Below are positions 45,365 to 55,386 of a DNA stretch of 64,000 bases, piece by piece (position 1 is the stretch's first letter; each line of letters opens with the position of its first letter). The notes beneath the pieces are model-generated. The model saw only the letters and a list, made by a program, of their open reading frames with translations, searched no databases and was not told the origin of the DNA. Origin of the DNA: Bacteroidota bacterium. Its GTDB lineage: Bacteria; Bacteroidota; Bacteroidia; Chitinophagales; Chitinophagaceae. Where the stretch lies: contig CANGUG010000003.1 in NCBI GenBank assembly GCA_947457075.1, positions 1 to 64,000 of the forward strand. The letters are read 5' to 3'. The position numbers and the translations under genes were made by a program.

Positions 45365-45443
45365 ATTTTGATAGTTTTAAGAGCGCAAAAATACAATTCT
45401 AATCGCAAAATGGGCTATATTAGTCCCATAAACAATTGATATT

Positions 45444-46676
45444 ATGGCTTTGAATATAATTTGGATTGCTTTTTTCCTAATTGCCTTTGTAATTGCCTTG
45501 TGTAAGCTCCTTTTTTTAGGGGATACTAGCATTTTTAAGTTATTAGCCGATGGTATTTTTGATGCTGCCAAATCCTCCGTAATGGATGTGGCTTTACCAT
45601 TGACAGGTTCTATGGTATTTTTCTTGGGTTTGATGAATATTGCAGAAAAAGCTGGGGCCATTCAAAAACTAGCTAAATGGATGAATCCATTTTTAAGCAG
45701 ACTATTTCCTGAAGTTCCAGCAAATCATCCCTCCATGGGACATATGGTAATGAATTTTAGTGCCAATATGTTAGGGTTAGACAATGCAGCAACACCATTT
45801 GGTTTAAAGGCAATGGAAAGTTTACAAACATTAAATCCTGAAAAAGAAAAAGCCACCAATGCACAAATCATGTTTTTGGTATTACATACCAGTGGGCTTA
45901 CCATTATTCCTTTAACAATTATATCCTACCGATTAGCCGCTGGGTCACAGGATGCAGCAAGTATTTTTATTCCCTGTGTATTGGCGACTATTGGGACAAC
46001 CCTTGCTTCCATTTTAATGGTGGGATTTTACCAAAAATTACAATGGGATAAAGTATTAGTTTCTTGGTTATTGGGTCTTATTGGGTTAATGGCTGGGGTA
46101 CTTATTGCGGTTAATTCACTCAGTCCCCAAAACAAAGAAATGGTATCCAAAGTATTTGGGAATGGCTTATTAATTTTAATCATAGTAATTATCATACTTG
46201 GAGCAGCCTACAAAAAGGTTTCTGTATTTGATGCATTTATTGAAGGTGCTAAACAGGGTTTTGATGTCATTGTAAAAATTATACCCTATTTAGTGGCTAT
46301 GTTGGTGGCGATTAGGGTATTTAGAGATAGTGGCGCGATGGGATATATCATTAATGGAATTACTTATTTAATTCATTTAACTGGAATCAATACCGAATTC
46401 ATCAATGCCTTACCCGTAGCCATCATGAAACCTTTAAGTGGGAGTGGGGCTAGAGGGATGATGTTAGATATATTTAAAACACAAGGAGTGGATTCTTTTG
46501 TTGGAAAGCTAGCTTCCATTTTTCAAGGTTCGGCCGATACTACTTTTTATATTATTGCTTTGTATTTTGGAAGTGTAGGAATAAAAAAAGTAAGGTATGC
46601 ATTATGGGCTGGTATATTTGCAGATTTGATTGGAGTGATTATTGCGATTTTTATTGGCTATGTGTTTTTCACCTAA
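45444..46676 (+). CDS. Nucleoside-recognition (Gate) membrane protein, SpmA-SpmB fusion
   Basis: A 410-residue inner-membrane protein with about eight helices. The first half matches SpmA (ADGIFDAAKSSVMDVALPLTGSMVFFLGLMNIAEKAG, HMVMNFSANMLGLDNAATPFGLKAMESL). The second matches SpmB (VFDAFIEGAKQGFDVIVKIIPYLVAMLVAIRVFRDSGAM, GMMLDIFKTQGVDSFVGKLASIFQGSADTTFY). In spore formers these are two proteins tied to spore core dehydration; the fusion is typical of Bacteroidota, where its role is unknown. It stands alone. Confidence 0.88.
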   Translation: MALNIIWIAFFLIAFVIALCKLLFLGDTSIFKLLADGIFDAAKSSVMDVALPLTGSMVFFLGLMNIAEKAGAIQKLAKWMNPFLSRLFPEVPANHPSMGHMVMNFSANMLGLDNAATPFGLKAMESLQTLNPEKEKATNAQIMFLVLHTSGLTIIPLTIISYRLAAGSQDAASIFIPCVLATIGTTLASILMVGFYQKLQWDKVLVSWLLGLIGLMAGVLIAVNSLSPQNKEMVSKVFGNGLLILIIVIIILGAAYKKVSVFDAFIEGAKQGFDVIVKIIPYLVAMLVAIRVFRDSGAMGYIINGITYLIHLTGINTEFINALPVAIMKPLSGSGARGMMLDIFKTQGVDSFVGKLASIFQGSADTTFYIIALYFGSVGIKKVRYALWAGIFADLIGVIIAIFIGYVFFT

Positions 46677-46756
46677 ACCTATACATTTAGCTTACATTAT
46701 TATTAGCGCTTTCCTTTAGATAGGATAGTAAAGATATTTTATATTAGGTAAGGAAA

Positions 46757-47167
46757 TTATAAGCCTTCGCTCATTTTCATTACTTCCTTCCATTCCTTTT
46801 CGGTTACAGGCTGTACCGATAAGCGACCTAGTCTTACTAATGCCATATCGGATAAATTAGTATTGGCTTTTACATCCGCTAATTTTACTGGATGTTTTAA
46901 TTTCTTGTGGGGGGCAAAATCAACCGCTAACCAAGCTGTTTCTTCGGTGGTAGGGTCTTGATAGGCTTCTTTAACTACTTTGGCAATACCCACTATTTCC
47001 ATTCCTTCATTACTATGGTACCAAAATGCCAAATCTCCTTTTTTCATAGATCTTAAATTATTACGTGCCCCATAATTTCTTACACCATCCCAAAAGGTTT
47101 TTTTATCTTTTACAAATTGATCCCATGAATATTTAAAAGGTTCTGATTTTATTAGCCAGTATGCCAT
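46757..47167 (-). CDS. EVE-domain protein
   Basis: A 136-residue single EVE domain (PUA-like fold): MAYWLIKSEPFKYSWDQF, FWDGVRNYGARNNLRSMKKGDLAFWYHSN, IVGIAKVVKEAYQDPT and VDFAPHKKLKHPV, ending in LVRLGRLSVQPV. EVE domains bind modified bases and occur in restriction and RNA-modification systems. No such partner is adjacent here. It probably reads modified nucleic acid, but the ligand is unknown. Confidence 0.88.
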   Translation of the reverse strand: MAYWLIKSEPFKYSWDQFVKDKKTFWDGVRNYGARNNLRSMKKGDLAFWYHSNEGMEIVGIAKVVKEAYQDPTTEETAWLAVDFAPHKKLKHPVKLADVKANTNLSDMALVRLGRLSVQPVTEKEWKEVMKMSEGL

Positions 47168-47239
47168 ATTAAATGAATTTTATAATTACAATAACAAGTA
47201 TAAAGTAAAAATGTTCTGTAAAGCGCGCGCAAAAAAAGG

Positions 47240-47959
47240 TCAATAACCGTTGGCTAAAACATCAGCTAAATGAACTGTTTTTACTGCTTGACCATTAAAG
47301 TTAATCCTGCCTTCCAAATGCATTAAACAACTCATATCGGTACTTACAAGATATTCGGCATGAGTAGCAATTGCATTGTCAATTTTTTGGTCGGCCATCG
47401 CTACACTAATCGTATCATACTTTACCGCAAAACTACCTCCAAAACCACAGCAGGTTTCAGTATCATTCATTTCAATAAGTTCAAGGCCTGCAACGGCGTT
47501 AAGTAATGTTCTTGGAGCTTGTTTTATATTACACTCTCTTAATCCTGCACAACTATCATGGAAAGTTACTTTAGCATCAAAAGAGGCGCCAATATTAGTA
47601 ACTTGTAAAATATCAACCAAGAATTCCGATAATTCAAATATTTGGTTAGCTACTTTTTTAGCAGGTCCCTGGTAAGCATTGTTCTCAAATAATTTTCCAA
47701 AATTATTTCTAACAAAACCCGTACAGCTTGCACTTGGACTTACAATATAATCGACATTGTCAAAATCGTGCACAAATTTTGTACAAACATCTTTTGCTTC
47801 TCCCCAAAAACCGGCATTAAAAGCAGGTTGACCACAGCAGGTTTGCTGAGGATTATACTTTACTGTACAACCTGCTTTTTCTAATACTTTGATCGTATTG
47901 AATGCCACTTGTGGATACAACTGGTCAATAAAGCAAGGGACAAATAATTGTACGGTCAT
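47240..47959 (-). CDS. LutA/YkgE-like (Fe-S)-binding oxidoreductase subunit
   Basis: From the ATG at 47959 (MTVQLFVPCFIDQLYPQ) the protein has 239 residues; a longer upstream frame is not supported. Two CCG-type motifs are present: QQTCCGQPAFNAG, and NDTETCCGFGGSFAVKYDTIS, with FHDSCAGLRE between. These are the heterodisulfide-reductase-like cysteine repeats of LutA, part of lactate or glycolate oxidation. The partners LutB and LutC are not in the window. The assignment to lactate is therefore only by family. Confidence 0.85.
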   Translation of the reverse strand: MTVQLFVPCFIDQLYPQVAFNTIKVLEKAGCTVKYNPQQTCCGQPAFNAGFWGEAKDVCTKFVHDFDNVDYIVSPSASCTGFVRNNFGKLFENNAYQGPAKKVANQIFELSEFLVDILQVTNIGASFDAKVTFHDSCAGLRECNIKQAPRTLLNAVAGLELIEMNDTETCCGFGGSFAVKYDTISVAMADQKIDNAIATHAEYLVSTDMSCLMHLEGRINFNGQAVKTVHLADVLANGY

Positions 47960-48001
47960 ATTCAAAAATACGAATTGTATAAATAAAACGAGCAGAAACA
48001 A

Positions 48002-48036
48002 AAAAGCATTCTCAACAATATGTGGAGAATGCTTTT
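48002..48036 (-). terminator. Terminator after the membrane TPR gene
   Basis: Perfect 12-bp arms AAAAGCATTCTC/GAGAATGCTTTT with an 11-nt loop. On the minus strand the stem is followed by TTTTTTG. It lies 21 bp past the TPR gene stop and would also separate the LutA-like gene from it. Confidence 0.8.
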
Positions 48037-48057
48037 AATAAGGGGAGGGTAAATGAA

Positions 48058-48714
48058 TTAAGGCTGAATTTTCAGTCTGTATATAAATTTATCTGCTGTA
48101 ATGCCTTTTTCAGTTTTAGGATACTTTACTTTAATGTCCTTGTATATAGCAATTGCATCATCATTTTTACCAGTTACCTCTAATATTTGTGCAGCTCTGT
48201 ATAAATATTCAGCTGATAATCCTTCGTCTTCTGGGAAGTGAGTACCTGCTTTTTGGTAATAATTTAATGCTTCGTCGTTATTTTTCAATTCGGCATAAGC
48301 ATCTCCAATAGTACCATAAGCAATGGTTTGAACCTGCTTCGCATTGGCAGAAAAGTCCTTTAAATATTCAATGGATTTATTGAAATTACCTAGTCTAAAA
48401 TAGCTAATACCTGCATAGAATTTTGCTAAATTAGCTTGTTTCGTTCCTCCAAATTCTTTAATCACATATAAAACGCCTTTGCTTTTACCATCTCCATTTA
48501 ACACTAAGTTAGAGGAGTCCAATAAAAAGTATTTTTCAGCAGCAAACATTGCATCAGCAGCTTTGTTTTCTTGTGGTTTAAGGTAAACTTCAGTATATCC
48601 CAAATATCCACCAATACCTACTACTACAACCACTAAAAAAGTGGTTAAGTTTTTTTGATTTTTCTTAACGAAGTTTAAAAATGGATGCTGTTCTTGTTGT
48701 TGTAAATCACTCAT
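48058..48714 (-). CDS. Membrane-anchored TPR protein
   Basis: A 218-residue protein with an N-terminal membrane helix (LTTFLVVVVVGIGGYLGYTEVYL, about 23-45) followed by TPR repeats (AKFYAGISYFRLGNFNKSIEYLKDF, AYGTIGDAYAELKNNDEALNYYQKAG, AEYLYRAAQILEVTGKNDDAIAIYKDI). The layout resembles YfgM/ BamD-like periplasm-facing TPR proteins, with the repeats probably in the periplasm. It follows pdhA by 35 bp on the same strand; the link is not understood. Confidence 0.82.
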   Translation of the reverse strand: MSDLQQQEQHPFLNFVKKNQKNLTTFLVVVVVGIGGYLGYTEVYLKPQENKAADAMFAAEKYFLLDSSNLVLNGDGKSKGVLYVIKEFGGTKQANLAKFYAGISYFRLGNFNKSIEYLKDFSANAKQVQTIAYGTIGDAYAELKNNDEALNYYQKAGTHFPEDEGLSAEYLYRAAQILEVTGKNDDAIAIYKDIKVKYPKTEKGITADKFIYRLKIQP

Positions 48715-48749
48715 GTTTATGAATTATATGCTATGTTAAATATTTAAAA

Positions 48750-49745
48750 TTAATCTACGATAAATGGATACGCTTGATCGATATATACATCTTTCAAAAC
48801 TTCACTATCATCTGGCCAAGGGCTTTCTTCTGCAAATTTCACTGAACCATCTACAATCGCAGCAATTTTATCATCTATCGCTTTTAGTTCTGCTTCTGTA
48901 GCATATTTATTAGTTAAGATAGTATTGGCCACTTTTGTAATAGGATCTTGGTTTTTATATTCTTCTACTTCGTCCTTGGTTCTATATTTTTGAGGATCTG
49001 ATACCGAGTGACCTTTGAAACGATACGTTTTCATTTCTAAGAGAGTAGGGCCATCACCTTCACGTGCACGCTTAACAGCTCTTGCTACGCCTTCATGTAC
49101 CGCTTCGGGTGTCATACCATCGATTTTATCACCTGGCATTTCGTAGGCATCCGCTAATTTATAAATATCAATTACATTACTTGTTCTTTCAATTGAAGTA
49201 CCCATTGCGTAGTTATTGTTTTCGCAGATAAATACGACAGGTAATTTCCAAAGCATGGCTAAATTGAACACTTCATGCAACATGCCCTGACGAGCAGCTC
49301 CGTCACCGAAGAAACACAATACTACATTTTTTGAACCACGATATTGTTCAGCAAAAGCTAAACCAGCACCCGTTCCAATTTGTGCACCTACAATTCCATG
49401 TCCTCCAAAAAAATAATTTTCTTTATCAAAAAAGTGCATGCTTCCCCCTTTTCCTTTGGAACAACCGGTTGCTTTACCATATAATTCAGCCATTGCTACA
49501 TTAGGACTCATCCCTTTAGCAAGTGCTAATCCATGGTCACGGTATCCGGTAATAAATGGATCTTCATGATTGGTAGCAGTCATACAACCAGCGGCAATGG
49601 CTTCTTGACCATTGTAAACGTGGAAAAAGCCACGTATTTTGCCAGCCATTTTATACATTTCTTCTGATTTGGATTCGAATTGACGGATTAATTGCATCAA
49701 TTCGTACCAGTAGAGGTAGGTTTCTTTTGAAAAATTTTGGGCCAC
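48750..49745 (-). CDS. pdhA: Pyruvate dehydrogenase E1 component, alpha subunit
   Basis: A 331-residue E1 alpha starting at a GTG (MAQNFSKETYLYWYELMQLIRQFE). The thiamine-diphosphate motif is GDGAARQGMLHEVFNLAMLWKLPVVFICENNNYAM. MGTSIERTS and TYRFKGHSVSDPQKYRTKDE, which includes the phosphorylation-type loop, are also typical. It oxidatively decarboxylates pyruvate together with E1 beta and E2. Neither E1 beta nor an adjacent E2 is seen, so the complex is split around the genome. Confidence 0.92.
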   Translation of the reverse strand: MAQNFSKETYLYWYELMQLIRQFESKSEEMYKMAGKIRGFFHVYNGQEAIAAGCMTATNHEDPFITGYRDHGLALAKGMSPNVAMAELYGKATGCSKGKGGSMHFFDKENYFFGGHGIVGAQIGTGAGLAFAEQYRGSKNVVLCFFGDGAARQGMLHEVFNLAMLWKLPVVFICENNNYAMGTSIERTSNVIDIYKLADAYEMPGDKIDGMTPEAVHEGVARAVKRAREGDGPTLLEMKTYRFKGHSVSDPQKYRTKDEVEEYKNQDPITKVANTILTNKYATEAELKAIDDKIAAIVDGSVKFAEESPWPDDSEVLKDVYIDQAYPFIVD

Positions 49746-49807
49746 AGTCCTTTATTTTTGAGTTGCAAATATACTGTTTTCGTATTAAAATTCGACTAAA
49801 AACAGGT

Positions 49808-51439
49808 TTATGCTTCGTTTAAAAATGGGTATTTATAGTCAGTTGGTGGATTAAAGGTCTCTTTAATGGTTCGGGCACTTAACCAACGATATAAATTCAA
49901 CATACTTCCCGCTTTGTCATTGGTTCCTGAAGCTCTAGCTCCTCCAAATGGTTGTTGTCCCACTACTGCTCCAGTAGGTTTATCATTGATATAAAAATTA
50001 CCAGCAGCATGACGCAATTTTTCGGTAGCTAATTCAATGGAAGCTCTGTCCTGTGATATAATGGAACCAGTCAAAGCATATTTTGAAGTACTATTTAAAA
50101 CGTCTAATGTCTTTTCAAACTTACTAGCAGGGTAGGTATAAATTGTTAATACAGGGCCAAAAATCTCCTCACACATAGTAAGGTATTTGGGATCAGTTGT
50201 TTCAATAACGGTTGGTTCAACAAAATAGCCAATTTTTTTACTGCTATTGCCGCCCACTAGTATTTTAGCTTTTTTATCCTTCTTAGCTTTGTTGATATAT
50301 TTAGTGATATTATCAAATGATTTTTCATCAATGACTGCATTGACAAAATTGGAGAAATCTTCCACCGAACCCAGTTTCATGGATTGAATCGTTTTAACCA
50401 ATTTTGTTTTCACTGCGGCAGCAATATTACTTGGTAAATAGGCTCTTGAGGCTGCTGAGCATTTTTGTCCTTGGTATTCAAAAGCACCTCTTGCTAATGC
50501 AGTAACCACTGTATCAACGTCTGCAGTAGGGTGTACCATTACAAAATCTTTTCCTCCTGTTTCACCTACAATTCTTGGGTAGGATTTATAGTTATTAATA
50601 TTTTCTCCAATCTGCTTCCACATATGATTAAATACACCTGTAGAACCAGTAAAATGAACTCCCGCAAAATCAGGATGTTTAAAACAAATATCTCCAAGTG
50701 TAGGCCCATCTACATAGACAATATTAATTACTCCGTCTGGTAAACCCGCTTCTTTTAAAATACGCATAAATAATTGGGCAGAATAAATTTGCGTATTAGC
50801 AGGTTTCCAAACCACCACATTACCGCACATTGCAGCAGAAGCGGGTAGGTTCGCACCAATCGCTGTAAAATTAAAAGGAGTAACTGCCAATACAAATCCT
50901 TCCAATCCTCTCCATTCCATACGGTTATGAATACCAGGTGCTGAAATAGGTTGTTGTTTATATATTTCGCTTAAAAAATGAACGTTGAATCGAAGAAAAT
51001 CAATTAATTCACAAGCAGCATCAATTTCTGCTTGAAAAGCATTTTTACTTTGCCCTAACATGGTAGAGGCATTCATTTCAAAACGATATTTTGTTGCCAA
51101 TAAATCGGCTGCTTTTAAAAAAATATGTGCCCTCGCTTCCCAACTCATATTTGACCAATCCGTTCTCACTTTTAATCCTGCATTAATTGCTTGTTCTACA
51201 TGTTGTTTAGTGCCCATATGAAAATGTCCCAAAACATGTTTTATTTCATGTGGGGGATGAATGGCCACTTTTTTTCCAGTTCGAACTGCTTTACCATTAA
51301 TGTACATGGGTATGTCCAATGTTTTTTTCTTTAGACTTGCTAAAGCTTGTTTTAAAGCCAGTTTTTCGGCAGATCCTGGAGCATAACTTAAAACAGGTTC
51401 GTTAACAGGACTAGGGTAGTTGAAATATCCAAATTGCAT
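49808..51439 (-). CDS. pruA: L-glutamate gamma-semialdehyde (P5C) dehydrogenase
   Basis: A 543-residue aldehyde dehydrogenase of the P5CDH group. The nucleotide-binding region has VAVTPFNFTAIGANLPASAAMCGNVVVWKPA, GVHFTGSTGVF, GETGGKDFVMVHPTAD and the nucleophile Cys in YQGQKCSAASRAY. QQPFGGARASGTNDKAG is the C-terminal signature and fits glutamate-semialdehyde oxidation with NAD. Separate from any proline dehydrogenase, which is the usual monofunctional state in Bacteroidota. Upstream is the divergent GlmU-like gene. Confidence 0.93.
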   Translation of the reverse strand: MQFGYFNYPSPVNEPVLSYAPGSAEKLALKQALASLKKKTLDIPMYINGKAVRTGKKVAIHPPHEIKHVLGHFHMGTKQHVEQAINAGLKVRTDWSNMSWEARAHIFLKAADLLATKYRFEMNASTMLGQSKNAFQAEIDAACELIDFLRFNVHFLSEIYKQQPISAPGIHNRMEWRGLEGFVLAVTPFNFTAIGANLPASAAMCGNVVVWKPANTQIYSAQLFMRILKEAGLPDGVINIVYVDGPTLGDICFKHPDFAGVHFTGSTGVFNHMWKQIGENINNYKSYPRIVGETGGKDFVMVHPTADVDTVVTALARGAFEYQGQKCSAASRAYLPSNIAAAVKTKLVKTIQSMKLGSVEDFSNFVNAVIDEKSFDNITKYINKAKKDKKAKILVGGNSSKKIGYFVEPTVIETTDPKYLTMCEEIFGPVLTIYTYPASKFEKTLDVLNSTSKYALTGSIISQDRASIELATEKLRHAAGNFYINDKPTGAVVGQQPFGGARASGTNDKAGSMLNLYRWLSARTIKETFNPPTDYKYPFLNEA

Positions 51440-51517
51440 AAAATTGTATTAGGTAACAAAAATAAGCAATAAATAAATAGCTGTTAGTTTTTAGTCAGTT
51501 CTAATGCTAGTTTATCC

Positions 51518-51525
51518 TAAATTTG
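51518..51525 (+). promoter_or_regulatory. -7 box before the GlmU-like gene
   Basis: TAAATTTG matches TAnnTTTG and ends 17 nt before the ATG at 51543. I see no TTG at the usual distance upstream, so only the -7 element is proposed. Confidence 0.35.
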
Positions 51526-51542
51526 TTCAATAATTTCCCCAT

Positions 51543-52706
51543 ATGAAATTCATATTAGTTGACAGTGCAGATAGAGAAAATTTTTACCCATTTACCCTAA
51601 CACGTTCTTTGGCTGATTGCAGGGTGGGAATTTTTACCTTTAAAGAAAGATGGGAGCAATATTTAAATGATACAGCTGCTGTGTTAACTGCCCCCTATTT
51701 GCAAAATTTATACCCCGATCAATCGGTTTTACAAAATGAGGAGGCTGTATATTTTATCAATATTACCTGTATCCCGTCCGAAGAGGTCATTACTCAAATT
51801 TTGGCCTTAGAAGAAGGGGGAAAACTGGTGAGTAGCAGTGGGAAATGGATAGCAACCTATACTAAAGAAAGGGCCTTGCCAAAAATACTATTGGCTTCCT
51901 TAGCGCCTGTAGATTACCCTCAGGCGAAGTTTATTCAAAACGCCATACAGTTATTACAATTGCATCAGTTATTTGTTCAGAGAGATTTTGATTGGGTAAC
52001 CAATAACCGTGAATCAGTTCCCTTGGATGACACCAATAAATTAATAAACCCCTCCAAAATATTTGTAGAACCGGGAGCACAAGTTTTATGTTCGAATTTA
52101 AATGCAAGTGAAGGGCCAATATATATTGGTAAAGAAGCAGTTATAATGGAAGGAGTAAGTATAAGAGGTCCATTTGTTTTAGGGAAAAAAGGAGTCGTAA
52201 AAATGAATACAAGTATTTATGGAACCACTACCATTGGACCCTATTGTTTAGCAGGTGGGGAAATAAAAAATGCCATTATGATGGGTTTTTCAAATAAAGG
52301 ACATGAAGGTTATTTGGGAGATAGTATTATTGGATTTTGGTGCAATTTAGGCGCTGGAACCTGTAACAGCAATATTAAAAATACAGCAGGCCCTATCCAA
52401 ATGTGGAATGAAAGTAAGCAGGTTTGGGATACCTTAGGACAAAAAATGGGGATGTTAATGGGTGATTATAGTCGTTTTGCTATTCAATCAAGCATTAACA
52501 CAGGAACCTATATTGGTGTAAGTGCTAATATTTTTGGAAATGGGTTACTGCCTAAAAATATACCCAATTTTACCTGGGGTATTTTACCAGGATATCAATT
52601 TGAAAAGGTCATTGAAGACATTGATAATTGGGAAAAACTCAAAGGATTTAAATTATCCGCTGCGGAAAAAGAAGTGTTAAGGTATTTGCATCAAATTAGC
52701 AATTAA
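51543..52706 (+). CDS. GlmU-like sugar nucleotidyltransferase family protein
   Basis: A 387-residue protein of the Bacteroidota 'GlmU family'. The N-terminal part begins MKFILVDSADRENFYPFTLTRSLADCRVGIFTFKERW, the family start, and differs from real GlmU, lacking the GTR-type pyrophosphorylase loop. From about residue 190 hexapeptide repeats form a left-handed helix (GPIYIGKEAVIMEGVSIRGPFVLGKKGVVKMN, LGAGTCNSNIKN). It may activate or acetylate a sugar for the cell wall or LPS, but the reaction is not known. Confidence 0.82.
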   Translation: MKFILVDSADRENFYPFTLTRSLADCRVGIFTFKERWEQYLNDTAAVLTAPYLQNLYPDQSVLQNEEAVYFINITCIPSEEVITQILALEEGGKLVSSSGKWIATYTKERALPKILLASLAPVDYPQAKFIQNAIQLLQLHQLFVQRDFDWVTNNRESVPLDDTNKLINPSKIFVEPGAQVLCSNLNASEGPIYIGKEAVIMEGVSIRGPFVLGKKGVVKMNTSIYGTTTIGPYCLAGGEIKNAIMMGFSNKGHEGYLGDSIIGFWCNLGAGTCNSNIKNTAGPIQMWNESKQVWDTLGQKMGMLMGDYSRFAIQSSINTGTYIGVSANIFGNGLLPKNIPNFTWGILPGYQFEKVIEDIDNWEKLKGFKLSAAEKEVLRYLHQISN

Positions 52707-52744
52707 GGAATCCTAAAATTAAGTTCATTGACCTAAATTTTAAT

Positions 52745-52752
52745 TACCTTTG
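52745..52752 (+). promoter_or_regulatory. -7 box of tpiA
   Basis: TACCTTTG, followed by CA, matches TAnnTTTG and lies 43 nt before the tpiA ATG. The nearest TTG (52728-52730) is only 14 nt upstream, shorter than usual, so the -33 element is uncertain. Confidence 0.5.
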
Positions 52753-52795
52753 CACGGCAAAATAGACCCCAAATTTAATATTATAATTTTTTAAT

Positions 52796-53557
52796 ATGAG
52801 AAAGCAAATAGCTGCTGCTAATTGGAAAATGAATTTAACTCAAAATGAAGCTATTGCTTTATTGGACCAATTATTGGCAAGTGAACCTACATTAAGTACA
52901 CATCAAGAAGCCATTTTTGCTGTTCCTGCTATTTATATTCCATTAGCCACTCAAAAATTTTCGGGTAAATCCAATGTTTATGTGGCAGCACAAAATTGTC
53001 ATCCAAAAGTAAATGGAGCCTTCACTGGAGAGATTTCTGCTCCTATGTATGCTTCTGTTGGCGTAAAACATATAGTACTAGGACACTCTGAGCGTCGTGA
53101 ATATTTTAATGAATCAGATGCATTCTTAGCAGAAAAAACGGATGCTGTTTTAGCTGCTGGTAGTACCCCCATTTTTTGTTGTGGTGAACCTTTGGCTATC
53201 CGTGAAGCTGGCACACAAAATAGTTTTGTTGAAACTCAATTAAAAAATTCATTATTTCATTTATCAGCCGATCAAATTACCAAAGTGGTAATTGCCTATG
53301 AGCCTATTTGGGCAATTGGGACAGGTAAAACAGCAAGTAGTGAACAAGCGCAAGAAATACATGCTTATATCCGTTCGGTATTGGCTGCAAAATATGGTCA
53401 AGATATTGCAGATCAAATTTCTATTTTGTATGGTGGTAGCGTAAAGGCTGCTAATGCGAAAGAAATTTTTTCTCAACCCGATGTGGATGGAGGATTGGTT
53501 GGAGGCGCCTCCCTAATTGCTTCTGATTTTACAGCTATCATTAATGCACTTAAATAG
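52796..53557 (+). CDS. tpiA: Triose-phosphate isomerase
   Basis: A 253-residue TIM barrel. AANWKMN carries the catalytic Lys, VLGHSERREYF the electrophilic His, and AYEPIWAIGTGKTAS the catalytic Glu and the start of flexible loop 6. The phosphate-binding ends are ILYGGSVKAAN and GGLVGGASL. It interconverts dihydroxyacetone phosphate and glyceraldehyde 3-phosphate. It stands 24 bp before lepA on the same strand and may share its transcript. Confidence 0.97.
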   Translation: MRKQIAAANWKMNLTQNEAIALLDQLLASEPTLSTHQEAIFAVPAIYIPLATQKFSGKSNVYVAAQNCHPKVNGAFTGEISAPMYASVGVKHIVLGHSERREYFNESDAFLAEKTDAVLAAGSTPIFCCGEPLAIREAGTQNSFVETQLKNSLFHLSADQITKVVIAYEPIWAIGTGKTASSEQAQEIHAYIRSVLAAKYGQDIADQISILYGGSVKAANAKEIFSQPDVDGGLVGGASLIASDFTAIINALK

Positions 53558-53581
53558 ATTTTAAAAGACTAGTTTCACTAC

Positions 53582-55366
53582 ATGAAGAACATAAGAAATT
53601 TCTGTATCATCGCACATATCGATCATGGTAAAAGTACCTTGGCGGATCGTTTATTAGAGCATACCAAAACAATCACCGAACGTGAAATGATGAACCAGGT
53701 TTTGGATGATATGGATTTAGAAAGAGAAAAGGGAATTACCATTAAAAGTCATGCCATTCAAATTAATTATATCCATAAAGGCGAAACCTATACTTTAAAC
53801 TTAATTGATACTCCAGGTCACGTAGATTTTAGTTATGAGGTGAGCCGTGCTTTAGCAGCCTGCGAAGGTGCTTTATTGTTAGTGGATGCATCACAAGGAA
53901 TTCAAGCACAAACTATTTCCAATTTATATTTAGCATTAGACAATAATTTAGAAATCATCCCTGTTATCAATAAAATTGATATGGATGGTGCTAAAATTCC
54001 AGAAGTGACCGATCAAATTATTGATTTAATCGGTTGTAAACAGGAAGACATTTTATTAGCAAGTGGACGATCAGGTATTGGCATTGAAGATATTTTACAA
54101 GCAGTTTGTGAGCGAATTCCTGCTCCAGTGGGTGATCCTGAAGCGCCATTACAAGCATTGATATTTGATAGTGTATTTAATAGCTTCCGAGGAATTATTG
54201 TGTACTACCGAATCATGAATGGTGTTTTAAAGAAAAACGATAAAATACAATTTGTTTCTTCAGGCAAAGATTATATCGCTGATGAAGTGGGCGTATTAAA
54301 ACTAGCCATGACACCCAAGGCTGAAGTGAGCGCAGGAGATGTAGGATATATAATTACTGGTATTAAAAACGCAAAAGAAGTTAAAGTAGGAGATACGATA
54401 ACCCTTGCCAATAATCCAGGTGAAATGATTAACGGTTTTGAGGAAGTAAAGCCAATGGTTTTTGCTGGGATCTATCCTGTAAATACCGACGAGTTTGAAG
54501 AATTGCGTGATTGTATGGATAAATTACAATTAAACGATGCTTCCTTAACTTTTGAATTAGAAACCTCACAAGCACTAGGCTTTGGATTCCGTTGCGGATT
54601 CTTAGGTTTATTGCATATGGAAATTATTCAAGAACGTTTAGAACGTGAGTTTAATCAAACGGTGATTACCACAGTGCCAAACGTAAGTTTTATAGCTTAT
54701 ACCACTAGGAAGGAAAAGATCATTGTAAACAATCCAACAGAAATGCCCGATCCTGTTAAAATTGATTACATCGAAGAGCCATTTATTAGAGCACAAATTA
54801 TTACCACTCCAGATTATATTGGCAATATCATTACTTTATGTTTAGGCAAAAGAGGAATGTTAATTAACCAAAGTTATTTAACCCCCTCACGAGTTGAATT
54901 AATTTTTGAAATGCCTTTAACAGAAATTGTATTTGATTTTTACGATAAGTTAAAAAGTGGCACTAGAGGCTATGCTTCCTTTGACTATACCCAAATTGGA
55001 TTTAGAGAAGCGGATATTGTGAAGATGGATATCTTATTGAATGGTGAAAAAGTGGATGCATTAAGTGCTTTAATTCACAGAGGAAAATCAGCAGAATTTG
55101 GCCGTAAATTATGTGAAAAATTAAAAGAGTTATTGACCAAGCAACAATTCCAAATTGCCATTCAAGCTGCGATCGGCGCTAAAGTGGTAGCTAGGGAAAA
55201 TATCTCGGCAATGCGAAAGGATGTAACTGCTAAATGTTACGGAGGTGATATTAGCCGTAAACGTAAATTATTAGAAAAGCAAAAAGAAGGTAAAAAGAGA
55301 ATGCGACAAATTGGTAATGTAGAAATTCCACAAGAAGCTTTCTTAGCTGTATTGAAACTTGACTAA
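53582..55366 (+). CDS. lepA: Elongation factor 4 (LepA)
   Basis: A 594-residue translational GTPase. G1 is [11 protein letters not shown]3 is [12 protein letters not shown] and G4 is NKIDMD. The LepA-specific C-terminal domain ends with [41 protein letters not shown]. The length and terminal domain exclude EF-G and BipA. LepA back-translocates or aids ribosome biogenesis in stress conditions. Confidence 0.96.
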   Translation: MKNIRNFCIIAHIDHGKSTLADRLLEHTKTITEREMMNQVLDDMDLEREKGITIKSHAIQINYIHKGETYTLNLIDTPGHVDFSYEVSRALAACEGALLLVDASQGIQAQTISNLYLALDNNLEIIPVINKIDMDGAKIPEVTDQIIDLIGCKQEDILLASGRSGIGIEDILQAVCERIPAPVGDPEAPLQALIFDSVFNSFRGIIVYYRIMNGVLKKNDKIQFVSSGKDYIADEVGVLKLAMTPKAEVSAGDVGYIITGIKNAKEVKVGDTITLANNPGEMINGFEEVKPMVFAGIYPVNTDEFEELRDCMDKLQLNDASLTFELETSQALGFGFRCGFLGLLHMEIIQERLEREFNQTVITTVPNVSFIAYTTRKEKIIVNNPTEMPDPVKIDYIEEPFIRAQIITTPDYIGNIITLCLGKRGMLINQSYLTPSRVELIFEMPLTEIVFDFYDKLKSGTRGYASFDYTQIGFREADIVKMDILLNGEKVDALSALIHRGKSAEFGRKLCEKLKELLTKQQFQIAIQAAIGAKVVARENISAMRKDVTAKCYGGDISRKRKLLEKQKEGKKRMRQIGNVEIPQEAFLAVLKLD

Positions 55367-55386
55367 TTTTTGGTTTTCAGTAAGCA

